Origin: PWQG01 sp040882255
GTDB lineage: Bacteria; Pseudomonadota; Gammaproteobacteria; Pseudomonadales; Pseudohongiellaceae
Reading direction: 5' to 3'
DNA: 64,000 nucleotides
NCBI GenBank assembly: GCA_040882255.1
Contig: JBBEBP010000029.1
Span: forward strand, 1 to 64,000
Part shown: positions 40,342 through 49,680 of the stretch, piece after piece
How the letters are laid out: each line of letters starts with the position of its first letter
Numbering within the stretch: position 1 is the stretch's first letter
The notes under the pieces: model-generated
Databases searched by the model: none
What the model was told of the DNA's origin: nothing
What the model saw: only the letters and a program-made list of their open reading frames with translations
Made by a program: the position numbers and the translations under genes

Positions 40342-41108
40342 GTCGCATCCTCGCCTGGCATGAAGGCGACCAGGGAGGCGAAGTTGAAACACTGGAACCA
40401 GACGTCACACGCGGTGAAACCGGCCTGCGCGCAGCGCCTGCGGTGTATCTCCAGCGATTCCGGCCGCAGCACGTTTTCCAGGGCCTGTCGTTTCTGACTG
40501 ATCTCCAGGTCTGAATAGCCCTGCACCTTCTTGAAGCGGTGATAGAGGTCAATGAACAGATCGTTGATGCCTCTGTCCGGGAAGGCGATCTTCTCGGACA
40601 GGATCAGGATCCCGCCTGGGCGCATGCCCCCGGCGATACGCCGGATCAACGCATCCCGCCGGGCCGGGTCGATGAACTGGAGAGTGAAGTTCAGCGCCAC
40701 CACGGAGGCATTGTCTATGGTCAGATCATCGATATCGGCGCACTTGAGCTCAATCCGGGTGGCCAGTTCTGCCTCCTCGTTTTCCAGCGCACGGCTGAAT
40801 CGTTGTATCATGGCCGGCGAATTGTCGACCGCTACCAGGCGATAGTCCCGTTGCCCGATGTGGTGGGCCATGGCCAGCGTGGTTCCGCCCAGCGAACAGC
40901 CCAGGTCGTAGACGCGGGAGCCGGGCTGACAGTAGCGCTCGGCCAGCATGCCGCTCATGGAGACGATGGTGGCATAGCCGGGCACCGAGCGGTTGATCAT
41001 GTCCGTGAACACCGCAGCCACGCGTTCGTCGAACACGAAATCGGTGTTCTGTCCGGGCGTGGCGAAAATGCGGTCACGCGGGATGTCGTTGTCGGAATGG
41101 TCGGACAT
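40338..41108 (-). CDS. cmoA: Carboxy-SAM synthase CmoA
   Basis: A 256-residue methyltransferase-fold enzyme converting SAM and prephenate to carboxy-SAM. It has RDRIFATPGQNTDFVFDE, RVYDLGCSLGGTTLAMA and SEKIAFPDRGINDLF. It is first in cmoAB and coupled to cmoB by a 4-bp overlap. It is divergent from the YgjP-like gene with a 47-bp gap. Confidence 0.96.
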   Translation of the reverse strand: MSDHSDNDIPRDRIFATPGQNTDFVFDERVAAVFTDMINRSVPGYATIVSMSGMLAERYCQPGSRVYDLGCSLGGTTLAMAHHIGQRDYRLVAVDNSPAMIQRFSRALENEEAELATRIELKCADIDDLTIDNASVVALNFTLQFIDPARRDALIRRIAGGMRPGGILILSEKIAFPDRGINDLFIDLYHRFKKVQGYSDLEISQKRQALENVLRPESLEIHRRRCAQAGFTACDVWFQCFNFASLVAFMPGEDAT

Positions 41109-41155
41109 GGACTTTGCAGACAGTGCTGGTGAGCGGTTTCGGAAAGGCGTCTATT

Positions 41156-41878
41156 ATGCGGCATAAGACAGAGGAAACAAAATGGCAGCCGGCGCCCTCC
41201 ACAGGACTGCCGACCTGTCGACTGCGCCGCAGCACGCGCCGTACCCTGGCCGTGCACGTGCGCGACTGCCAGGTGGAGATCCGTGCTCCCCGTGCCATGG
41301 GAGAGTCTGCCATTGCCCGCTTTATCGGCCAGCAGACCGCCTGGATTCTGGGCCGCCTGGAAGAGCAGCAACGCCAGCAGGAAGAGAAACTGCGCGTGCT
41401 CGACGGCGGACGGATCCTGTACAAGGCCCGCGAATGCGAGCTGCGCCTGCGCCCGTCCACGACAGCTTCAGTACAGGTCGATGGCCGCATCATCACCATC
41501 CATTGCCGCAGAGCGGATCCGCAGCATGGAGAGAAAGTGCTGCGTGACTGGCTGATGCAGCAGGCACGCGAGCACCTGACCGCCCGCACTGAAGCGCTGG
41601 CAAACGCACTGGGCCTGGCATCACGGTTCCGGGAGGTCGTGCTGCGCAAGACGCGCAGCAAATGGGGTCACTGCACCTCGGAAGGCCGCATCCAGTACAA
41701 CTGGTTGATCATGCTGGCGCCGGATGCGGTGATCGATTACATGATCAGCCACGAGGTGGCGCACTTGCGGCATATGAATCACTCGCGGGAGTTCTGGGCA
41801 TTGGTGGAGCAGGTCTGTCCGGACTACAGGCGCTATCGTCACTGGCTGCGTGATCATGGGCACCGGCTCTGTTTCTGA
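41156..41878 (+). CDS. YgjP/WLM-family zinc metalloprotease
   Basis: A 240-residue DUF45/WLM protein. It has KTRSKWGHCTSEGRIQYNW and the HExxH site SHEVAHLRHMNHS (His199, Glu200, His203), with the Glu-containing helix and C-terminal RRYRHWLRDHG following. Homologues include E. coli YgjP; substrates are not established. ATG 41156 is chosen; the open frame upstream from 41114 lacks family features. Confidence 0.87.
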   Translation: MRHKTEETKWQPAPSTGLPTCRLRRSTRRTLAVHVRDCQVEIRAPRAMGESAIARFIGQQTAWILGRLEEQQRQQEEKLRVLDGGRILYKARECELRLRPSTTASVQVDGRIITIHCRRADPQHGEKVLRDWLMQQAREHLTARTEALANALGLASRFREVVLRKTRSKWGHCTSEGRIQYNWLIMLAPDAVIDYMISHEVAHLRHMNHSREFWALVEQVCPDYRRYRHWLRDHGHRLCF

Positions 41879-41910
41879 ATGCCCGGACCCGGTGCGGATT
41901 ATCGCTTGCA

Positions 41911-41937
41911 AACGAGAATACGTATCGATACTATTCG
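41911..41937. promoter_or_regulatory. Fur-box-like sequence before the siderophore receptor
   Basis: An AT-rich dyad (GAGAATACGTATCGATACTATTC) resembles overlapping Fur heptamers, 34 bases before the receptor ATG. The match is loose. Confidence 0.35.
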
Positions 41938-41970
41938 TGTTTTCGTTAAAGTGGCAAGGAAAAGTGGATC

Positions 41971-44148
41971 ATGTTTGAATGTCGAGCCTCTGCGGGACCT
42001 CGCGCAGGTCGCGCCCCCGTCGTTACCTCTTTCGCCTCGTTGCTGACCTTGACGCTGTGCAGCGTCGGCCATGCCCAGTCTTCACAGAACCGCGTCGATA
42101 CGGACGAAACGGTTGAGGAAATCGTGGTCACCAGCCGTTACACCACCAATGAGCGCCTGGAATCCGCCACTGGCCTGGGCCTGAGCCTGTACGAGACGCC
42201 GCAGTCCGTCAGCGTGGTCACCGCCGAGCGCATCGCCGACCAGAACCTGCGCTCCCTGACCGATGTGGTCGATAACGCAGCCGGTGTCTCCGCCAGGGCA
42301 CAGGACAGCACCCGTTCGACATATGCCTCGCGCGGCTTTTCTGTGAACAACTACCAGATAGACGGCGTGCCGATCTACTGGCAGCCCGGCAATAATGCCG
42401 GTGAAACCCAGTCCGATACCAGTCTGTACGAACGCGTAGAAGTGGTGCGGGGCGCGACGGGGCTGCTGACCGGTGCCGGTAACCCGTCGGCCTCGATCAA
42501 CCTGGTCCGCAAACACGCCGACAGCCGCGAATTTACCAGCTCGCTGAGCACCTCGGCCGGGCGCTGGAACACCTACAGTGCGACCGCCGATGTCGGCTCC
42601 GCCCTGAATGCCAGTGGCACCGTGCGTGGCCGGCTGGTGACTCATTACCAGGATGGTGACTCCTTCCGTGACCTGGGTGGTGACACCAAGACCGTGCTTT
42701 ATGGCGTGGTCGACATGGACGTCACCGACCAGACCCTGTTGCGTGTCGGTGCCACCTATCAGGACAATGAGCCCACCGCCTCAACCTGGGGCGGCCTGCC
42801 GACCTGGCATGCCGACGGCTCGCGCACTGACTGGGCGCGCAGCAAAACCATTGGCGCCGAGTGGACCAGCTGGTCGTCCGAAGTGGAAAATTACTACGTC
42901 GATCTGGTGCATGAATTCCGCAATGGCTGGAATGCCAAACTGAGCCTGAACAACAACGTCAACGCCTCGAAACAGATGTTGCTGTATATGTCAGGCACAC
43001 CCGATCGCGAAACCGGTCTGGGCATGGGAGCGTCGCCACGCAATGCCGAGACCGACCGCGAACAGACCAGCATCAGTCTGAACGTCAATGGCGACTATCA
43101 GCTACTGGGCCGCTTGCACGAGGTGACCTTTGGCGTGGTTGATCACAATGAGGACAATTTTGCCTCCTCCCGGGCACGCAGCAGCGTTGCGCCGGTAGGC
43201 AATTTCAATCAGTGGGATGGCAGTTATCCGCAGCCTGTCTGGGGTGCCCCCAACACGGATATAGACACCACCACCGAGCAGTTCGGCGTCTACGGTGCCA
43301 CGCGCCTGTCATTGACCGAGCAGTTCAAAGTGATTGCCGGTGGCCGCCTGGCGGACTGGGAGCAGGACGGTGTTGTTTATGGCACGCAGCGATCATTCGG
43401 TGATACCAATGTATTGATTCCGTATGTCGGTGCGCTTTATGAATTCAATGATCAGCACACCGTTTACGCTAGCTACACCGAAATTTTCCAGCCGCAGAAT
43501 CTGCAGGATCGCAATGGCGACTTCCTGGACCCGATCACCGGTGAAAGCCAGGAGCTGGGCCTGAAAAGTCTGTTCCTTGACGGCGCCTTGCAAACCACGG
43601 TATCGGTGTTTGATATTCTGCAGGACGATCTGGGGCAGCCGGATGGCGACTTCATTGTTCCAGGTTCAGATAACAGCCAGGCGTACTTTGCCGCCGAAGG
43701 TGCCAACAGCACCGGCTACGAGTTGGAAGTGGTGGGGCAACTGGCACCGGGCTGGGATGTCAGTTTCAGCTACACCCGCTTCGATGTGGAAGACGCGGCG
43801 GGTAATGACGTCAACACGGATAACCCGCGTGAACTGCTGAAACTGTACAGCACCTACCGATTCGCCGGTGCGCTGGACCGTATGACGGTAGCCGGCGGTA
43901 TCAACTGGCAGGGGCGTGAGTACATGAATGCCACCAATCCCGTCACCGGTGCTACCGAGCGCCTGGAACAGGAAGCATTCAGTCTGGTCAGTCTGATGGC
44001 CCGTTATGACATCAGCGCCAATCTGTCGGCGCAGTTGAACGTGGATAATCTGCTGGATGAAACCTACTACAGCCAGATCGGTTTCTACAGCCAGCTGGAG
44101 TACGGACAGCCACGCAATATCACCGCGTCGCTGCGCTACGACTTCTGA
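41971..44148 (+). CDS. TonB-dependent siderophore receptor
   Basis: A 725-residue outer-membrane receptor of the FpvA/FhuE type. Signal peptide (SLLTLTLCSVGHAQ, ~25-40), a TonB-box-like EEIVVTS, plug domain (TPQSVSVVTAERIADQNLRSL ... YQIDGVPIY ... VEVVRGATGLLTGAGNPSASINLVRK), then a 22-strand barrel ending in the characteristic ASLRYDF with terminal Phe. It imports an Fe(III)-siderophore; the ligand is unknown, and no synthesis genes are nearby, so a foreign siderophore is plausible. It converges with a PepSY gene, overlapping it by 13 bp. Confidence 0.93.
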   Translation: MFECRASAGPRAGRAPVVTSFASLLTLTLCSVGHAQSSQNRVDTDETVEEIVVTSRYTTNERLESATGLGLSLYETPQSVSVVTAERIADQNLRSLTDVVDNAAGVSARAQDSTRSTYASRGFSVNNYQIDGVPIYWQPGNNAGETQSDTSLYERVEVVRGATGLLTGAGNPSASINLVRKHADSREFTSSLSTSAGRWNTYSATADVGSALNASGTVRGRLVTHYQDGDSFRDLGGDTKTVLYGVVDMDVTDQTLLRVGATYQDNEPTASTWGGLPTWHADGSRTDWARSKTIGAEWTSWSSEVENYYVDLVHEFRNGWNAKLSLNNNVNASKQMLLYMSGTPDRETGLGMGASPRNAETDREQTSISLNVNGDYQLLGRLHEVTFGVVDHNEDNFASSRARSSVAPVGNFNQWDGSYPQPVWGAPNTDIDTTTEQFGVYGATRLSLTEQFKVIAGGRLADWEQDGVVYGTQRSFGDTNVLIPYVGALYEFNDQHTVYASYTEIFQPQNLQDRNGDFLDPITGESQELGLKSLFLDGALQTTVSVFDILQDDLGQPDGDFIVPGSDNSQAYFAAEGANSTGYELEVVGQLAPGWDVSFSYTRFDVEDAAGNDVNTDNPRELLKLYSTYRFAGALDRMTVAGGINWQGREYMNATNPVTGATERLEQEAFSLVSLMARYDISANLSAQLNVDNLLDETYYSQIGFYSQLEYGQPRNITASLRYDF

Positions 44149-45572
44149 CCGCTCTCAGCGGAGCAGCCAGCCATGAACAGACCGGCGGCCAGCGCCAGCC
44201 AGACCAGGTTGACGCTCAGGCTGCCGCCCTGCCACGCGGCCTGCCCGAAACGTAATGTGTGCACCAGCGGTACTGCCGCGCTTGCCAGCCACGCCCACTG
44301 CCGCAACCGCCAGGCCCACATCAGCGGCGTTCCCCGGCGCCAGGCAATGGCGGCCAGTATCAACAGGCCTCCCCAGAATACCGGTATTGGCGCTACGCCC
44401 AGTGCCAGGTACAGCACAGCAGACAAGGACACCAGCAACAGCGTCCCCCACACGCTGACCTGCCACAACCGGTCAATGGTGTCGGCCGGTACCTTTCGTT
44501 GCCGTCGTTTGGCCAGCCAGATGTTGACGCCGGTGGCGGTGACGATACACAGCGCCGTGCCCAGCAACAGGAAGAGGATCTTGACCGGCATGCCGCCAAA
44601 ATGTCCGAAATGCAGCCGGTACAGCGAGGCCTGCATTTGCCCGCCCACGCTGGCGGCGGCACCGCCAACCGCGCGCAGGTAATTGCCACTGGCATCGTAG
44701 CGGTGACCCTGTGACCAGTACAGCCGGTCAGGCTGGATCGCACTGATTTCCACCTGTTGCCTGTCGGTAGCGGGTTGGTAGACAGACAGGTAAAACACCT
44801 GATCGAACGGTGCGCGTTCGGTGAATGACTGCCAGATAGTGTCGAAATCGGGCAGCGCTGTCGATGTGGCGGTTTGTTCGGCTGCAGGTGCCGGGTCGCC
44901 CGTTTCCGGCGTCTGCAGCAGGGAGGCCGCCAGACTGATAGCACCCGCCAGGCCGAGGATGGCACCGGTGACCGCAATAATCAGATGAAATGGCGCTGCC
45001 CAGACGCTGAGCCGGTTGTGCAGGTCCGTCTGCTGCAATTGCCGCGAGCGTGACAGGCGCAGCGAAAATGCATCGCGCAGGATACCCGGGTGAGCCAGAA
45101 AACCGGAAACAATCAGCGCTGTCAGCAACACGCCGAATATCCCGACGACGACAACGCCCAGCTCCAGCGGAAGATTCAGGGCGAAATGCAGCCGGGCCAG
45201 AAATGATGTCCACGGGCGGTCCACATCCCCTTCCAGCGATCCGTCCGCAGCCACATAGCGGCGCTGTTCGCCATAACTGATGGACATGCGCGGCCAGTCG
45301 GAGGTGGGCATGTCCAGCCCGATAGAATCCGGGGCGTGGCCCAGGTCAGCCATTGCGTGTTGTACGGCCCGTTCGATGCGCTGACCGCTGACTTCCATGG
45401 TCTCGACGGTGGCAACGGGTTGCTCCCAGCGCCAGAAGTCCTTGTAGAACACGGCCAGCGTGCCGCTGACACAAATCACATACATCAGAAATGCGGCCGT
45501 CAGTCCCAGCACCGAGTGACCGGACAGCATTTGCCGGAAAAAACTGGCATCGGGTGTTCTTAAACGGGTCAT
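44136..45572 (-). CDS. PepSY-TM membrane protein, iron-uptake type (copy 2)
   Basis: A 478-residue paralogue of the 30.5-kb protein, sharing SGHSVLGLTAAFLMYVICVSG at the N-terminus, HNRLSVWAAPFHLIIAVTGAILG in the middle and YRLHFGHFGGMPVKILFLLLG near the C-terminus. Predicted inner-membrane partner of the adjacent siderophore receptor, possibly acting in periplasmic iron release or reduction. It lies 28 bp downstream of the small membrane gene and probably shares its Fur-regulated promoter. Confidence 0.85.
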   Translation of the reverse strand: MTRLRTPDASFFRQMLSGHSVLGLTAAFLMYVICVSGTLAVFYKDFWRWEQPVATVETMEVSGQRIERAVQHAMADLGHAPDSIGLDMPTSDWPRMSISYGEQRRYVAADGSLEGDVDRPWTSFLARLHFALNLPLELGVVVVGIFGVLLTALIVSGFLAHPGILRDAFSLRLSRSRQLQQTDLHNRLSVWAAPFHLIIAVTGAILGLAGAISLAASLLQTPETGDPAPAAEQTATSTALPDFDTIWQSFTERAPFDQVFYLSVYQPATDRQQVEISAIQPDRLYWSQGHRYDASGNYLRAVGGAAASVGGQMQASLYRLHFGHFGGMPVKILFLLLGTALCIVTATGVNIWLAKRRQRKVPADTIDRLWQVSVWGTLLLVSLSAVLYLALGVAPIPVFWGGLLILAAIAWRRGTPLMWAWRLRQWAWLASAAVPLVHTLRFGQAAWQGGSLSVNLVWLALAAGLFMAGCSAESGQKS

Positions 45573-45600
45573 GGGGACTCCCTGTCAGAATGGAGCGCTG

Positions 45601-46209
45601 TCAGCGCAACAGTAGCAACAGCACCAAGGCAATCACTGTGCCGGATGCCATGATGATGGCGGGACGTATCAGCCTCGTGGCGGTGCAGGCCCACGCCATG
45701 CCTGCTGCCCAGATCAGTGTTACGGCCAGCCGTTCGGTGAATACGCAGTCTGCGTCAATGGACAGGACAAGCCGGGCCAGCAACAGGCTGGTGGTCAGTG
45801 CGAACATTGCCGCCAGTGGACCCGCGACCAGAAAACGTGCACCGCCGCGCAGCCAGAGCCGGGTCGGGATGGCAGGGTTGCCGGCGACGGACGATTGAAC
45901 GGCCGCGGCGCCGCCTTGCCCGGTGCGTTGCGTTCTGGTTCTGGTCTGAGCCGGCCATTGCCCCTGCGCAGCGATCCCGCCGATGACCAGCACCATCAAG
46001 AAACTGGCCCCGACAGGCAGACCGATCCAGGTGCCGCCGGCAATGCTCCAGCCTGCCAGCGACAAGGCCAGAAACACCCAGCCAGGGATCAGGCCGCCGC
46101 GTTCGTGCCAGCGCCAGGAGCGATAGATCAGGGCAATGCCCATCAGCATGACCAGCGTTGAGGCACCGGTCCAGAGTGGGTGGAAGTGTTGCCAATAGAA
46201 GACGGTCAT
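45601..46209 (-). CDS. Membrane protein, DUF3325/DUF3649-like (copy 2)
   Basis: A 202-residue protein with about six hydrophobic helices, positional and structural counterpart of the 185-residue protein at 32 kb. N-terminal half: ASTLVMLMGIALIYRSWRWH; C-terminal half: FLVAGPLAAMFALTTSLLLARL. ATG 46209 is preferred over the in-frame ATG at 46329 because the Fur-like site (46239-46260) would otherwise lie inside the gene. It leads a two-gene unit with the PepSY protein. Function is unknown beyond its association with siderophore uptake. Confidence 0.6.
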   Translation of the reverse strand: MTVFYWQHFHPLWTGASTLVMLMGIALIYRSWRWHERGGLIPGWVFLALSLAGWSIAGGTWIGLPVGASFLMVLVIGGIAAQGQWPAQTRTRTQRTGQGGAAAVQSSVAGNPAIPTRLWLRGGARFLVAGPLAAMFALTTSLLLARLVLSIDADCVFTERLAVTLIWAAGMAWACTATRLIRPAIIMASGTVIALVLLLLLR

Positions 46210-46238
46210 GCCCGGCACTCGAGTACAAATAAAGACGT

Positions 46239-46260
46239 AATAATAGTGAGAATCGTTTAT
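46239..46260. promoter_or_regulatory. Fur-box-like site
   Basis: AATAATAGTGAGAATCG followed by TTTAT contains the classic TGAGAAT heptamer and an AATAATAG half-site, 30 bases before the minus-strand membrane gene. This fits iron control of the PepSY unit. Confidence 0.55.
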
Positions 46261-46372
46261 ATTTGCAATGCAATCCCTTGCCCGAGTCAGATTGGATCGT
46301 GATAGGATATCCGGTCGCGTAGACGGCATCGAAACAGACCTTCCGTGGTACAGGAACAGAGCTCATCGCCCC

Positions 46373-46747
46373 ATGACAAGTAAAAAACCGGAACCGGGAA
46401 AGGCAGAGCGGGTACTGGCAGAACAGCGCCGCTACATGGCCGAGCGGGAGAAAGGCTACCGGGAACAGGCACTGAAACTGTATCCGTGGATCTGCGGCCG
46501 CTGCGCGCGCGAATTTACCCGCGCCAACCTGCGTGAACTGACGGTGCATCATGTCAACCACGATCACGACTGTAATCCGTCGGACGGCAGCAACTGGGAG
46601 CTGCTCTGCCTGTACTGTCACGACGAAGAACACAGCAAGTTCGGGAGCTATATTCGTTATGGCAACTCGTCAGAAAAAAAGCGCACGTCGGCTACGCACA
46701 ACCCCTTCGCAGGACTCAAGGATGCCATGGACAGTAAAAAGGGCTGA
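46373..46747 (+). CDS. yajD: YajD-like HNH nuclease
   Basis: A 124-residue HNH protein: CGRCAREFTRANLRELTVHH (zinc Cys pair and catalytic HH), HVNHDHDCNPSDGSNWELLC and CLYCHDEEH (second Cys pair and HNH end). It matches E. coli YajD in layout. ATG 46373 is chosen because the basic N-terminus of the family begins there. Role is unknown. Confidence 0.88.
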   Translation: MTSKKPEPGKAERVLAEQRRYMAEREKGYREQALKLYPWICGRCAREFTRANLRELTVHHVNHDHDCNPSDGSNWELLCLYCHDEEHSKFGSYIRYGNSSEKKRTSATHNPFAGLKDAMDSKKG

Positions 46748-46790
46748 GCCAACGTGTCGGTAGTACCTGCCATTCGTCCTCTCTCCTCTG

Positions 46791-46818
46791 TTTGCGTTAT
46801 CTGCAGAGGTTGTATAAT
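46791..46818 (+). promoter_or_regulatory. Promoter of the LysE-family gene
   Basis: A perfect -10 TATAAT (46813-46818) with a weak -35 TTTGCG (46791-46796), spacing 16, 37 bases before the GTG start. Confidence 0.5.
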
Positions 46819-46854
46819 TAATAGTTTCGTCGCCTTCAACGCGAGAGTCTGTTT

Positions 46855-47484
46855 GTGTTGTCATTGAACCTCGGCTTGTTGTCCGCCTTTATCCCGACGT
46901 TTTTCGCGGTGTCCATCACCCCGGGCATGTGTATGACCCTGGCGCTGTCCCTGGGTATCACCATCGGGGTGAAGCGGGCATTGTGGATGATGGCGGGCGA
47001 ACTGGCCGGGGTCGCGCTGGTCGCCACAGCGGCAGCAGTGGGTGTGGCAACCTTTATGCTGAAATACCCGACAGCGTTTGCGGTATTCAAGTACGCCGGA
47101 GGCGTCTACCTTGCATGGCTTGGCATCCAGATGTGGCTGTCCAGAGGTAAAATGGCAATGCTGGAAGATACCTCGAAGCCGGTTGAAAGCTCACGCCTGC
47201 AACTGGCGTTTCAGGGGTTTGTGACGGCGATTGCCAACCCCAAGGGCTGGGCGTTTTTCATTGCACTGCTGCCGCCGTTTATCGACGGCAAACTGCCGAT
47301 GGCACCGCAACTGGCAGCGCTTGTACTGATCATCCTCGGCATTGAATTTTTCTGTCTGCAGCTCTATGCCCACGGCGGCAAGACATTGCGCAAGGCCCTG
47401 AAACAGGGCGGGGGCGTTCGCACCGCCAACCGCGTGGCCGGCAGCTTGATGATACTGGTCGGGGCGTGGCTGGCATTTGGTTGA
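46855..47484 (+). CDS. LysE/RhtB-family amino-acid exporter
   Basis: A 209-residue inner-membrane exporter with six hydrophobic helices: FFAVSITPGMCMTLALSLG (family PGP-like signature), KYAGGVYLAWLGIQMW, and NPKGWAFFIALLPPFI. It starts at GTG 46855; no ATG gives a full-length product. Members export amino acids such as homoserine, threonine or lysine; the substrate is not predictable. It is convergent with the bacteriophytochrome gene. Confidence 0.9.
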   Translation: MLSLNLGLLSAFIPTFFAVSITPGMCMTLALSLGITIGVKRALWMMAGELAGVALVATAAAVGVATFMLKYPTAFAVFKYAGGVYLAWLGIQMWLSRGKMAMLEDTSKPVESSRLQLAFQGFVTAIANPKGWAFFIALLPPFIDGKLPMAPQLAALVLIILGIEFFCLQLYAHGGKTLRKALKQGGGVRTANRVAGSLMILVGAWLAFG

Positions 47485-47532
47485 ATCGTGAACTCTGCTG
47501 CCGCCGAATTATCCAGGTCCGGCTCTGGTAGC

Positions 47533-49611
47533 TCAGTCCCCGTCCGCCGGGAGTGCCACCCGGTTGCGTCCTTCGGACTTGGCCCGGTACATGGCCAGGT
47601 CCGCGCGATCAATAACAGCAATGCCCGTATCACCCTGGTGCCACTCAGTGACACCGAGGCTGATGGTGACATGGCCAAGGTCGCCCATATCAAGTCCCGC
47701 CACGGCCGCACGTACGCGCTCGGCCAGTTCCAGTGCATCCTCCAGCGCTGTGTTGCCGGCCACGATGATGAATTCCTCACCGCCCCATCGGCCCAGCACG
47801 TCACTGGCGCGCAGGCAGTCACGCAACTCTCCGGTGATGCTCCGCAGAACCCGGTCTCCCGCCTGGTGGCCGTGCCGGTCGTTGAACAACTTGAAACGGT
47901 CAATATCGAAGAAGATCACGCTGAAGGGGTGTCCATAGCGGCTCGACACCTCGACCTGCCGCACCAGTTCTTCCTGGATGTAATACCGGTTCCAGATGCC
48001 GGTCAGGGGATCCGTGCGTACCATGGTCTGGAGCTGTTCGTTGACTTGTTCCAGCTGGCTGTTGAGGTCGTTGATACCGTGGAAAGCCAGTGCCGTTGAC
48101 AGATTCTCGGCTAACTCCTGGGCGGCCAGAATCTCCGTATCCAGCCACGCTTCACTGTACCCTTCCACCCGTTGTTGCCAACTGTCGAACGACTGACGTG
48201 GGGCCAGCACTGGTCTGCCATCCACGTAGCTGGGTTGGTCCTTGGGCGGCCCGGCCCACTGTTGCAGTTGCAACTGCTCCCGACGGAAAAACAGCAGCCA
48301 GCCGTCATTGAACCGGGCCGATACCAGCGGCAGGGCGAGCAGGCCGGTATGATCGTCCGGGTATTCGGCGAGAGACAGCTCCGATTTGGCCAGATTATTG
48401 TTGTACCAGGGCGCATTGCGTGACGCGCCGGACTGGAGTTGCCGGATAATTTCCCGTACCACCGGTTCGGACGGGGTGTCCTCCCAGCACTGCAGGGGTT
48501 GCTCTTCGTAGACCAGGGCACCGCCACAGGCACGGAACAGTTGCAACCAGGTGCTGCCGTTACGGTCAACAAGCTCTCCGGGCGTCATGCTGTTCTCCTG
48601 CAGCAGGCGTCGGCGACTGCGCAGTACCTGCTGGAAATAACGGCTCTGCTCCTCGTGCTCCAGCAGCTCTCGCCGCTGACCGCTCAATCGGGCCAACAGG
48701 TTGGCGGCCTGCAGGGCTGAAGGATTTGCTGATACGCTGCTGCCATGATGACAGGCCAGCAGGCCCCAGAGCTTACCCCGGCTGAACAGGGCAATTGAGA
48801 AGGAGGCGCGCACACCCATGTTCTGCAGATAGGTCAGGTGAATGGGGGAGACGCCGCGTAGCAGCCCCGGACTCAGGTCCAGGGGTGCAGGTTCCCGGCC
48901 GTCGTCGCGGGCCAGCAACCGGGACGCAGTGGCCTCGCTGTCCACGATCATGCGCACCGGATTGACGCTATAGAGTTGGCGCACCTGCGGTGGTATGTCC
49001 GAGGCCGGGAAGCGGTGACCGAGATACCCCGGCGTTGCGGAGGCCAGGCTTTCGGCAATGACCTGTCCGTTCCACTCCTTGTCGAAGCGGTACACCATGA
49101 CCCGGTCGTAGCCGCTCAGTCCTTGTACGATCTCTGTGAGCGTCTGCAGCAGCGTATCCTGTGACTGGCAGGATTCGAGCTGTGCGCTCCAGTGTGTCAT
49201 GGCATCGATCCAGCTGCCCGGTGGTGATTGCACCATCGCCTGAAGCTCGGCCACCGGTCCGGTATCCGACAACCAGCAGCCCAGATGAAAATGACGTTCT
49301 CCGTCTTCCATGGGCAGGAAGAGCCGCCGCGTCTGAAACGACTCCGACAGCGACAGGGATGATAGTTGAGCGGTCAGGGTGTCCAGCAATGCGTTGGGCG
49401 GGTATTCAGTGCCGCCCAGCAACTCCGCCGGATCAATGCCGATGACTGCCCGCAGATTGTCACTGCATTGCTGTACCGAGCGCAGTGCCGTGTCAAACAC
49501 CAGCAATGCGCCATGCGGTTGAATGCTGCCGGGGATGTGAACCGGCTCGCTGCCACACTGCTGCAGGGCAATGGCCAGATCGCGTTCCCGTTGCTTGTCA
49601 CGGTCTGTCAT
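47533..49611 (-). CDS. bphP: Bacteriophytochrome-diguanylate cyclase
   Basis: A 692-residue photosensor. PAS domain (~15-125) with biliverdin-linking Cys19 in QQCGSEPVHIPGSIQPHGAL; GAF (~135-310) with FPASDIPPQVRQLY and the chromophore-contacting His in SPIHLTYLQNMGVRASFS; PHY (~320-505) with tongue motif APRQSF; GGDEF (~530-690) with active site WGGEEF and an I-site RASD five residues before it. It should be a red/far-red switch controlling c-di-GMP synthesis, with product inhibition. No histidine kinase domain is present. It lies 69 bp after a heme oxygenase gene, the source of biliverdin. Confidence 0.93.
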   Translation of the reverse strand: MTDRDKQRERDLAIALQQCGSEPVHIPGSIQPHGALLVFDTALRSVQQCSDNLRAVIGIDPAELLGGTEYPPNALLDTLTAQLSSLSLSESFQTRRLFLPMEDGERHFHLGCWLSDTGPVAELQAMVQSPPGSWIDAMTHWSAQLESCQSQDTLLQTLTEIVQGLSGYDRVMVYRFDKEWNGQVIAESLASATPGYLGHRFPASDIPPQVRQLYSVNPVRMIVDSEATASRLLARDDGREPAPLDLSPGLLRGVSPIHLTYLQNMGVRASFSIALFSRGKLWGLLACHHGSSVSANPSALQAANLLARLSGQRRELLEHEEQSRYFQQVLRSRRRLLQENSMTPGELVDRNGSTWLQLFRACGGALVYEEQPLQCWEDTPSEPVVREIIRQLQSGASRNAPWYNNNLAKSELSLAEYPDDHTGLLALPLVSARFNDGWLLFFRREQLQLQQWAGPPKDQPSYVDGRPVLAPRQSFDSWQQRVEGYSEAWLDTEILAAQELAENLSTALAFHGINDLNSQLEQVNEQLQTMVRTDPLTGIWNRYYIQEELVRQVEVSSRYGHPFSVIFFDIDRFKLFNDRHGHQAGDRVLRSITGELRDCLRASDVLGRWGGEEFIIVAGNTALEDALELAERVRAAVAGLDMGDLGHVTISLGVTEWHQGDTGIAVIDRADLAMYRAKSEGRNRVALPADGD

Positions 49612-49680
49612 CAGTGGTTGCTCGTTGCCCTGGAGTGGTATCCGGAAAGTATACTGCTTTTCGCAAGTGGCGTGGTCTGT

